Of a stretch of 64,000 nucleotides of DNA, positions 22,078 to 31,699 are shown one piece after another (within the stretch, counting starts at the first letter, position 1; each line of letters starts with the position of its first letter). Source of the DNA: Hymenopus coronatus (lineage: Eukaryota; Arthropoda; Insecta; Mantodea; Hymenopodidae); contig CM060899.1 in the NCBI GenBank assembly GCA_030762935.1, positions 11,137,001 to 11,201,000 of the forward strand, read 5' to 3'. A model generated the notes under the pieces. That model did not search any database, was not told the DNA's origin, and saw only the letters and a list, made by a program, of their open reading frames with translations. A program made the translations under genes and the position numbers.

Positions 22078-25000
22078 ATGGCTATCCTCCATTGGAACAT
22101 ACGCGAAATTCGACCACATCGACCAGAGCTTGACTTGTTGCTGCACCAACATGAACCCTTGGCTGTATGCTTACAAGAGACGAAGCTCCGTCCACAGGAC
22201 ATCGTTACCATCAGGCAGTACTCCTCCGTACGATGTGATTTATCCCCGGAGGACGGTGTCCCGGCACATGGGGGCACTATGCTGCTTATTCGAGATGATG
22301 TTTTTGCCAACTCCGTACCCATACAATCTGCAATCCAGTCCGTTGCTGTCAGCATTAAGCTACCCTCCGCTTCATTCACCATTTGCAGTATCTATTTGCC
22401 TCCATCTGCGGACCTCTCGCACAGCGACTTAGAACACCTCATTTCGCAGTTGCCACCACCCTTTTTATTGGTAGGCGACGTGAATGCCCATCACCCTCTT
22501 TGGGGCTCTCCTCGGGCTTGTGCGAGAGGTACGCTACTTAAAGACTTCTTGGATAGTCAGAATCTTGCTCTCTTGAACACCGGAGAGCCCACTTTTCTTT
22601 CTGACGCATTTCATAGTTTTTCACACATTGACATTGCAATTTGTTCCCCTCAGCTGGCAGTCACCTTATGCTGGAATATCATCTCGGATTTGCATTCTAG
22701 TGACCACTTTCCTTGTCGTATTAGTGTATTGACACCCGTTGTATGTTCCACCCGTTTACCTAGTTGGCGCCTAGACCACGCCAGCTGGGAACTGTACTCC
22801 CACTTGGCTGAATTTAGCTACGAAGAGCACGACTCTGTGAACCACTTGGTCGAACATCTCACAGGGACCATTCTTTCTGCTGCTGAGCAATCCATTCCGC
22901 GTTCGACTGGCTACAGCCGTCAATTTCCGGTACCTTGGTGGACCGATGACTGTCGGGATGCTATTCGCGCTCGCAGACGAGCTCTACGGGTTTTCCAGCG
23001 TTTTCCTACACTGGATAACCTGATACACTATAAACGGATGCGTGCACATTCTAGGCGGGTTATTAAGGATAGCAAAAAGATGTCATGGAATAAATTCGTG
23101 GGTTCCTTTAATCGACATACACCTTCCTCTGTCGTATGGGATAAGTTAAGACGTGTGGCTGGGAAACCGACCCATATGCCCATCGCCGGTCTCAAAACAC
23201 CTACTGGAGCTGTTGTTGATACATTTGACGTGGCGAATACTTTAGGCAGTGCTTTCGCTCAGGTGTCTAGCTCAGGCAATTATTCCCCTGAGTTTCTTAC
23301 AGTTAAGAATCAGGTGGAATCTCAAGAATTCTCGTTTCTTTCTGGCAACCTTGAGGATTATAATCGCCTTTTCACCTTGGCAGAGCTAGACACTGCACTC
23401 TCCTCTTCACGACACTCAGCACCAGGTCCAGATGGTATCCACGTTCAAATGTTGCAACATCTCTCTCCTGATGGCAAAGATTTCCTACTCGAGGTCTATA
23501 ATCGTGTCTGGGTTGATGGCATTTTTCCAGACAAGTGGCGGGAGGCCACCATCATACCCATTCTTAAACCTGGAAAGGACCGCCATCTTCCTTCCAGTTA
23601 CCGTCCTATTTCCCTCACCAGTTGCGTGTGCAAGGTGATGGAACGCATGATCAATGGACGGTTGGTGTGGTGGCTGGAATTCCACAATCTTCTGACGAAC
23701 ATCCAGTGTGGCTTTCGACGACGACGTTCAACTGCTGACAACCTTGTCTCTCTGTCAACTCAGATTATGGACGGGTTTCTTAAGAACAGCCCCACAGTTG
23801 GGATATTTTTTGACCTCGAGAAGGCCTACGACACGTGTTGGCGGGCGGGAATATTGCGTTCTCTGCACAACTGGAACATACGTGGACGCCTACCGTTGGT
23901 CATTCAGGAGTTTATGCGGGACCGCGTTTTTCGAGTGAGGGTTGTGATCGGTTTGTTCTAACCATTTTATTCAAGAGAACGGAGTGCCGCAGGGCTCGGT
24001 ACTCAGCGCGACTCTATTTGCTATTGCGATAAATTCCATATCACTGTGTGTGCCTCAAGGTGTCTCTTCCTGTTTATTCGTGGACGACTTTGCCATCTTC
24101 TGTACTTCTCAGCGTACACCGTTTTTGGAACGCCGTCTCCAGCGCTGTTTGGACAATCTCTATGCTTGGAGCTCGAAACACGGTTTTCGTTTCTCCGCTG
24201 AGAAGACAGTCTGCGTTAACTTCTGGCGCCGTAAGTGGCAAATGCCGCCGTCTCTTCGACTCGGGCCAGATTTACTTCCTTTCGCAGACGAGGCGAGATT
24301 CCTTGGTTTGATCTTCGATCGGAAACTTTGTTGGGCACCACAAATAGCACAGCTTAGAGCACGATGTGACCGTTCTCTAAATCTTTTACGGATACTAAGT
24401 GGCAAATCTTGGGGTGCGGATCGGACGGCACTGCTCCGTCTTTATCGTGCTGTGATTCGTTCGAAGTTGGACTATGGCGGCATTGTGTATTCTTCAGCTC
24501 GACCTTCAGTGCTCAGAAGGTTAGACACAGTCCATAACCAGGGCACCCGTGTGGCCGTTGGAGCTTTTCCAACGAGCCCAGTTGTTAGCCTCTACGCCGA
24601 ATCGGGAGAACCTCCTCTGCGTTGTCGGCGTGATGTCCTGCTTGCTAATTATGGCTGTGGGCTGAAGTGTATGCCTGGGCATCCAACTTATCACGCGTTT
24701 TTCTCCCCTGAGCTGCACCAGCGATACTACCTCCGCTCTCTGAGCCCCAGGCCAGCAGGTTTTCGTTTCCGTGAGCTTCTACGCCAGCACCATGTTGACA
24801 TTCCTCGGCTGTTATCCAAGGGAGAGAGTATACACCCCCCTTGGTTACGCGCTACCTCCCATGTCGATCTCGGGATGACGCTCTACGGGAAATCTGTTAC
24901 GGCTCTTGATAGTATTCGTCGTTGTTTTTTAGAATTTTTATCCTAATACAGTGGCCGTATTTGTATTTACACCGATGGTAGTAAGAGCCCCGACGGTGTT

Positions 25001-25348
25001 GGATGTGCCTTTGTCACTGGCACCGCAACTTCTACTTACGGTTTGCCTAGTTGCACATCTATATATTCTGCCGAGCTATATGCTACTTATCAAGCCCTTC
25101 TGTATATTCGACGTCGAAAATTAGGTGACTGCCTTATTCTTAGTGATTCCCTTAGTGCCCTTCAGAGCATTCGTGAGCTGTACAATTACCATCCTTTAGT
25201 GCAGCGCATCCAGGACGTTCTCCACATTTTGCACGCTTCTGATTTTAATGTGGAGTGCGCATGGATTCCTGGACACGTTGGCTTGCCGGGGAATGACACG
25301 GCGGATTTGGCAGCGAAATCGGCAGTCACAGCGCCCAATGTTCTTTAG
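22078..25348 (+). pseudogene. Family-B ORF2: endonuclease, reverse transcriptase, RNase H
   Basis: Starts at ATG 22078 (MAILHWNIREIRPHRPELDL). Endonuclease residues 1-235: HWNIR, CLQETKLRPQD with the metal-binding Glu, SIYLPPS, LVGDVNAHHPLWG, IDIAI and SDHFP near the end. Linker with PVPWWTDDCR (~285). RT: SSYRPISLTSCVCKVMERMI (~505), QCGFRRRRSTADN (~545), FFDLEKAYDTCW (~577), then a frameshift near 23942, ENGVPQGSVLSATLFAIAIN (23975-24030), LFVDDFAIFC catalytic box (24070-24100), FLGLIFDRKLCW. After a TAA at 24944-24946 the same frame continues into RNase H: IYTDGSKSPDGVGC, AELYATYQALLYI, LSDSLSALQSI, CAWIPGHVGLPGNDTADLAAKSA. Truncated at 25348 before the Cys motif. Two point lesions separate it from an open frame through RNase H. 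Confidence 0.9.
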
Positions 25349-27222
25349 AAACATGTCCATTATCTGACTTGACTGCGAGACAATGTGGTCAGTTGTTGAA
25401 CGACGTCGTCGAAAACCATACAGGATGTTAGTCAGAAGATTGTTAGATTGCAGCTAGCACACCAACCGTCCATTGATCATGTGTTCCATCACCTTGCATA
25501 CGCAGCTGGTGAGGAGAATAGGACGTAACAGGAAGGAAGATGGCGGTCCTTTGCAGTTTTAGGAATGCGCATTAATGGTAGCCCGTCGCCATTTGTCTGG
25601 AAAAGTGGCGTCAACCAATACAAGATTATAGATCTCGAGTAGGAAAACCTTACCATCAGGAGAGAGATGTTGCAACATTTGGACGTGGATACTATATGGT
25701 CCTGGTGCAGACTGACGCGAAGATGAAAATGCATTGTCTAGCTCCGCCATGGTGAAAAGACGCTTATAATATTCAAGGTTTCCAGAATGAAAGGAGAATC
25801 CTTGAGATTCTACCTGAGCCTTAACTTTAAGAAACTCGAGGGAATAATGGTCTGAGCTAGACATCTGAGCGAAAGCACCGTATAAAGTGTTCGCCACGTC
25901 AAACGTAACAACAGTTGCGGCAGGTGTTGTGAGACCGGCAATGGGCACATGGGTCGATTTTCCAGCAGAAGGCGTTTGTCGATTAAAGGAACCTACGAAT
26001 GTATTCCAGACACCTTTTTGCTATCCTTAACAGGCCGTCTAGAACAGGCAATTATTTGCTTGCACTGTACCAGTTATCCAATGTAGGGAGACACTGGAAT
26101 ACACATAGAACACACCTGTGAACTCGAATAGTATTGCGGCATTCATCGCTCCACCAAGGTACCGTTAACCAATGGGCATGGCCAGTCGAACGCTGAGCTG
26201 CTTTGCTCAGAAGGGAAAGAAAGTTCCCCGTGAGATGTTCAATTAATAGTTCACAGAGACGTGCTCGTCTTAGCTAAATTCAGCAAAGTGGGAATAATGT
26301 TTCTAATTGGCTTCAAATAAAAGCCAGTTAGGTAAACATACATCGTGTGTGAAGAGACTAATAAGACAAGGAAAGTTGTTACTAGAATGAAAATCAGAGA
26401 TGATATGCCAGAATAACGAGACTGCTAACTGTGGGGAAGAAATTGCTATATCAATGTGTGAAAAACTATGAAAGACATCAGAACGAAAGGGGGTTCTCTC
26501 TCTCAGGAGAGAAGATTCCTACTGTCCGAGAAGTCTGAAATTAGCTGACCCCTTGCGTAAACCCGAGGAGGGTGATGGGCGTTCAAATCATCTACCAATA
26601 GAAAGGGTGGTGGTAACTGCGAAACCAGATCTTCCAAGTCAGTGAGCCAGAGAGCAGCAGATGGAGGCAGGTAGATGCAACAAATGGTGAATCTGGCTTA
26701 AGCCAGCTTAATCTCTATTGCGATGGACTGGATATCTAACGTTAAGGGATCCAATTCGATGCATATATTATCACGGATCAACATCTTGCTGCTCCATGTG
26801 ACGGAACACCTTCCTCCGGGGATAAGTCACATTGCACGGAGGAGTACTGCCTGATGATAACGGTATCCTGTGAACGGAGTTTTGTCTCTTGTAAGCATAC
26901 GACCAAAGTTTGATTTTGGTGCAGCTACAATCCAAACTCTGGTCGTTGAGGTCTAATTCTGCGTATATTCCATTGTAGGATAGTCATTGGGTATAATATG
27001 GGACAAGTTTCAATTCGAAAGACGCTTCTGCAGATTGGGCCGTGCTGTTCGGTTTAATTTGTTCTTTTTAGGTGTTCGGCTAGTACTGTTTTCAGCAGCA
27101 CGATCCAGTCGTTTCCGCACCGACCCTCTGATAGTAATGGCAGAATCCTCCTAGTCCATCTCCTTCAATGGGGAGGACCCCTTTCCAATAGAAAATTTCG
27201 GTTCGAATATTCTCCGTAGTTC
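25349..27222 (-). mobile_element. Family-B LINE fragment B8 (RT fingers, linker, endonuclease, ORF1 end)
   Basis: On the minus strand: RT finger codons for CGFRRR and MEHMINGRLV at 25400-25500, LPSCYVLFSSPAAYAR, AELDNAFSSSRQSAPGPYSIHVQMLQHLSPDGKVFLLEIYNLV (25600-25790), MPIAGLTTPAATVVTFDVANT (25860-25948), then highly broken endonuclease with CRNDP-like breaks until ~27000, and the ORF1 C-terminus (complement of AAGAACAAATTNAACCG near 27055) ending around 27222. Both ends are truncated. Its RT start is ~95 bp from where B6 stops, so B6 and B8 may be the two halves of one element. Confidence 0.75.
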
Positions 27223-27224
27223 AG

Positions 27225-29600
27225 CGCCCTTTGACTGAACACAACAACCAGCCATATACAGCCCCAGGAAGAGATGGAATAATGGTCATTATGCTTCGGA
27301 GGGGATTTAAAGAACTATCAAACGTTTTGATTGGAATCCTAAGAGCAAGTTTGGCGTTGGGATACATACCAATTACCTGGAGTCATCATAGAGTTATATT
27401 TATACCAAAGAAACCTGTGGGACCATGGCAAAGTCTCTAATACCCATCAGCCTAATGTTTGTAATTCTCAAAGCTCCTGAAAACTCAATAGATAGGCATA
27501 TAAGAGAAGATGTTTTGGAAATATGTCCTCTGCACCAGAAGCAGCAAGCCTATCGAACAGGCAGAACTACAGAAACTGCCCTTTTCCATTTTGTACTTAG
27601 ACTGGAAAAGACCATACAGGAAAAGTAGGTAACATTGGCATTGAGGGTGCCTTTGATAATAACTCGTTTAATGCCATAATTATTGCTGCAAGGAAGCATG
27701 GCATTAACGAAACCTGTATCAGGTGGATGTATGCTGAAAGGTAGAAAGTCATACAAGTATAATGGATAGTAGCTTAGCTGCTAAAGTCATGAGTGTATGT
27801 CCACAGGGCAGAGTTTTGTCACACATACTGTGGAACCTAGTGGTTGATGGGCTGCTTAATAAAGTAAGCAGCCTAGTTATTGACATTATCAGCTATAATG
27901 ACGATATCATCATCATGGTTCTTGGAAAATGCACAGGAACTGTCATGGAGCTTATGCAATTAGCCCTGAACACTCTTGCCAAAATGGACTGAGGACGAGG
28001 ATCTAGGCATTAGCACTCAGAAAACAGTCATAGTACCATTTACCAAGAAGAAAAATATAAAGGGTTTAGGACCTTTATATCTTCAAGGTAAATAAATTAA
28101 AATATCTGTTGGGGTCAAATACCTGGAAATCTTATAACAGGGTAGACTAGAATAAACATTTTAAGAAAAAAAAGAGTGCGATAACAACTTTTAAAGCAGT
28201 TAGGTGCACACTTGGCAAAAGATGGGGATTAAGGCCCGCTATGACCCTTGGATATACAGCAGGATAATCATACCATCTATAACTTATGGAGCACTCTTTT
28301 GTTGGTCTAAAGTCCTTCAAACAGGATCCAATAACCAACTAAATAAAGTCCAAAGAGGGGCTTGCATGGCTAATACAGAAGCCATGAAGATGACCTCAAT
28401 TGCTGCAATGGAGACACTCTTAAACCTGACTCCATTACACTTAGTTGTAATGAAGGAGGCAAGAATGGTACTCTATAGACTGTAACCTGGAAAGCGGCTG
28501 AGAGTTCTTGAAACACAATCAAGTACACAGAAAATTAGGAAGTATATAGAAGATGCATCTTTAGAAATGCACTCAGACTATATAACACCAATTAAACATT
28601 TTAATAAAAACTTTGAAATTATTGATCCCAAACTTTGGAAGAATAAAACTCTGGAAAAGTCTCAGAAGACTTTGATGTGAGTTACAGACAGAACAAAGGA
28701 TGGATCAGGACCTGGTTATGGGGTATATGGCGCAAGACTAAGGTGTAAAGTATTCTCTCCCTTGGGTAAATATGCTACTCTTTTTGAAACAGAAATCTAT
28801 GCTATTATCCAGTGGATTCACAAAAATATAAGGAGAAGATTCGCTGGTAAACAGATTCTTACATACTCAGATAGCCAGGCTGCACTTTAGGCTCTTAGCA
28901 GTCATAAGGCTACATCAGGACAAAATTGCCTAAATATGCCTAATGACCTGGCACAACAGAATGAGGTTCTTATCATCTGTGTGGGCCATAAAGGCATAGA
29001 GGGCAATGAAAAAGCTAACAAACTTCCAAGATAAAGAACAGCTTCACAGTTTATTGCACCAGGTGTTTAATTAGAGAAGTTACTAAGAACTGATTCAAAA
29101 GAGAAAATTACAAGACCTGGCATAAAACCCCTGGAAACTTTGTATCAAAGGACCATGTAAGCAAAGAGCTGAGAGTGCTAAAATGTAGCAGACTTCAACT
29201 GAGAACAATCACTGATCTCCTCACAGGGCATGTCCCCTGTGCAAAAGCATCTCAACACAATTGAGGGGCTTCAGGGCAATTTAGACTGCAGATTTTGCAG
29301 GAAGCAGACTGAAACAGCCCAGCACATGTTATGCTCCTGCGAAGCTTTGGCTCACAAGAGATACAAAGCTTTTGGGAAAATGTTCATGGAAACAGAAAAA
29401 GCATCATCCAATTGACATTGCAAGGCTGCACTCCTTTTTAAGGTATGCGGGTCTAAGGGGTTGGCTCTAAACGATACAGAGAGCGCAATGAGCCTCAGGC
29501 TGAAATGACAGGAATCTGTGTTGTAAATGAAGGAGAAGAGGTTTATTGTGCTAATCCTTTTACTTTACAACTTTCTCTGCACTGATTTTAACAAATAGTA
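27225..29600 (+). mobile_element. Third LINE, family C, RT plus RNase H, degenerate
   Basis: A different non-LTR element from families A and B. RT: YTAPGRDGIMVIMLRRGF (27250), ITWSHHRVIFIPKKP (27380), the fingers LMFVILKAPENSIDRHIRE, QQAYRTGRTTETALFHFV, then HGINETCIRWMYAER (27695), CPQGRVLSHILWNLVVDGLL (27798; second Gly of PQGG replaced by Arg) and SYNDDIIIMV (27890; catalytic box). NQLNKVQRGACM then SIAAMETLLNLTPLHLVV follow (28340-28450). RNase H: ATLFETEIYAIIQWI (28770), YSDSQAAL (28868), CVGHKGIEGNEKAN (28980). A Cys motif CRFCRKQTETAQHMLCSCEAL lies at 29290-29350. Frameshifts and stops throughout. The layout resembles LOA/R1-like elements with RNase H; the clade is uncertain and the 3' end was not located. 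Confidence 0.78.
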
Positions 29601-29904
29601 TAAATCATAGTTTTCAGGTCATTTTTCAAGCACATTTAGTCCGTCAAAATCTGTATTTTGTTGAGAAAAACACTTTTCAATAGGAGCATTAAAATCAGAT
29701 ACAAAATCTTTAAAATATATTAACAAAATGATAATTTATTTAAGATTTTTTTTGTGGCTTAAAGTGCTAATGTAGTTGGTCGTAACAGAATTGGTGAAAT
29801 GATGCTCAAATGGTCTTGGGGCTTATGAATCCCAAAGTTACTCGCTATTTGTCTTCTCAGGATAAGGGAAAAAACGAAAAAAAAAAAACTTATCTGGATA
29901 GCTC

Positions 29905-29966
29905 ACCCTTAGCAACATTCGAATTCATGACCTGTTGAATGTGAGGCAAACACGCTACCCAGGGAC
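29905..29966 (-). repeat. tRNA-like sequence, probable SINE head remnant
   Basis: Minus strand reads CTGGGTAGCGTGTTTGCCTC, then ATTCAACAGGTCATG and AATTCGAATGTTG. The first part resembles a Pol III A box (TGGGTAGCGTG) and the last a B box (ATTCGAAT). The spacing suits a tRNA. No intact cloverleaf, so a decayed SINE head rather than a tRNA gene. No second copy was found in the window. Confidence 0.45.
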
Positions 29967-29987
29967 AAGATATTATTCAAATGACTT

Positions 29988-30056
29988 CCATTGTGTAGTG
30001 ATACCATGCTAACCTCTAGTTCCACCTGGTAATAGGTTCAAATATGACAGAGGGCA
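29988..30056 (+). repeat. tRNA-like sequence, probable SINE head remnant, opposite strand
   Basis: TTGTGTAGTGATACCATGCT followed by AACCTCTAGTTCCACC and GGTTCAAATATGAC: an A-box-like TAGTGATACC and B-box-like GGTTCAAAT at tRNA spacing. It lies head to head with the preceding tRNA-like sequence. Degenerate. Confidence 0.45.
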
Positions 30057-30059
30057 ATA

Positions 30060-31600
30060 GAGCTTTTAGATGTACAAATACTCGATTTTGATACCTCCTC
30101 ACTGCCTCCCTATTTTATTTTATCTTCCTGTCCTTCAGTCTCTCCTTTCAAAGTACTTCTTGTGGTATCTTAAAAACAGATAAAAGATTCTTACGTTGTT
30201 TTATGTATATTATAAGTGTGTCGTATATTCTAAAGAAGTATTTTCATGTATATTTGTGTACCTAATTCATGTAAATTGCAAGATCTTTATATTCATACAA
30301 CTTAAGAAACCTATTCTTCTGTCTGCTACTTAATACAGACAAACTTTAATTACTCATTTACACATTTTCTTATATGTACAAGGAACTTGCAGCAGGCTGA
30401 GGTTAGGTTAGTGGGTTTAAAATTCCATGACATTTTGTAACCACAACAATACAAATCTGATCTGTTACCTTTGCATGACTTTCTTAACCCTCTATCATTT
30501 ATTAGTACCTATGTGAACAAATCTTGAAAAAGTCTATTTTACTATAGATGTACTTCATTTTAATCAATATTAACATCTGCAAAAATAGGAAGTTATACAT
30601 TGTGTTATAAATGCAAAGAGAGTACCAACAAAAAGATGTTTAAAATTGGTTTCCAAATGCTAGCCTTAAAATTCCATATTCTTTCATGCAATTCTAAGAG
30701 ACAACAAATTATAAAAAAGGTGTCACGAAAAACACAGTATATAAGTATTAAAGCCATTAGTAAAGCATACCTGACAAAAAGCTTTAGGCACAAAAGAAGT
30801 TATTTGGAATAGATTATTGTTTTACAATTTGTAAGATATTTTATTGAAATCTATATCAGTTATTATACACAATAATACTGCTTCTTTTGTCACATATCAA
30901 AATTCTACCTTGTATAATTATTGAAACTATATTTTATTTTAATACGTTAATTCGTTGTTCAAAGAAAAATAAGATAAGTAATGCATTTTCAAAAAACTCA
31001 CCTAAGAATTGTCTTTTGGAGCAAATAAATTTAACAATAAATTACCATAATACATGTTTTTATGATTGCCCTAATTAGTGTAGAAAAATTATTAATGTTC
31101 ATACGGTATAAAACTTTTGATATTTCAACATTTAATAATGTATCTATTTATGTTGTAGCATTATTTTGAAACAGTAATATGACAATTTTCTGTAATGTGC
31201 GTTTGAGAGGCAGAATAAAAACGTTGAAGAAAATTAGCGAAAAATTATATTGTGTAGAAAGTTTTGAGTATGGAAAAGTATGGCAAAATAGAGCTAGGAT
31301 TGTGCATTAATAAGCATACACCTACCCATCCATAGCTTCGGTTAAACAGTGGTCAAAGTTGTGCGGAAAGCTGCATGTTTTCATTAAGCTTAGAATTCAC
31401 GTTATTTTGTAAGGAAGGAAATATATTTTAGTTTTTCACAATTCCATCAGATACATCACCTAAAATAGATCTCCATTGCTGTGAGTTATGTTTTCGTCTA
31501 TCCCTTTATGTGGATTTCATCTATCCCTTTGTGCTTATCAGTTATATCAGGTTATTCAAAATGTCTTTCAAAAGCAGACTTTAATGAATATTCCCAGACA
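30060..31600. other. AT-rich sequence without a recognisable gene
   Basis: About 1.5 kb, strongly AT-rich, only chance ORFs. I see no repeats shared with the rest of the window. Confidence 0.5.
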
Positions 31601-31606
31601 ACTAAA

Positions 31607-31654
31607 GATGACGACGACAAAGACGACGATGACGATGACGATGAAGACGACGAC

Positions 31655-31698
<44 letters not shown>

Positions 31699-31699
31699 G
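31607..31699. repeat. (GAT)n / (ATC)n tail of LINE copy B9
   Basis: About 30 triplets, GAC/GAT mixed in the first half and pure GAT in the second. It forms the 3' tail of the minus-strand copy, directly after the terminal stem-loop. Poly-Asp, poly-Ser and poly-Met ORFs over it are artefacts of the triplet repeat. Confidence 0.93.

Larger units (their letters stand above)
20142..25348 (+). mobile_element. Family-B LINE copy B7: near-complete 5'UTR-ORF1-ORF2
   Basis: The best-preserved copy in the window. It has the full 5'UTR (20142-20602), ORF1 (20603-22055), a 22-bp inter-ORF gap and ORF2 (22078-25348). Lesions seen: a one-base shift in ORF1 near 20730, a frameshift in ORF2 near 23942, one stop codon at 24944-24946 and loss of everything after the RNase H motif at 25348. 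No 3'UTR or tail is present. Minus-strand copies flank it: B6 up to 20141 and B8 from 25349, whose ORF2 positions are only ~95 bp apart, suggesting B7 was inserted into one minus-strand element. Confidence 0.88.

Noticed and set aside
21410..22078. Minus-strand 222-codon ORF
   Set aside because: Opposite-strand shadow of the Ser/Lys-rich end of family-B ORF1; no recognisable domain.
27550..27756. Minus-strand ORF of 68 codons
   Set aside because: Lies opposite the RT of LINE family C and has no independent support.
30395..30420. Insect telomere repeat TTAGG
   Set aside because: Only two adjacent units (GGTTAGGTTAG), consistent with chance.
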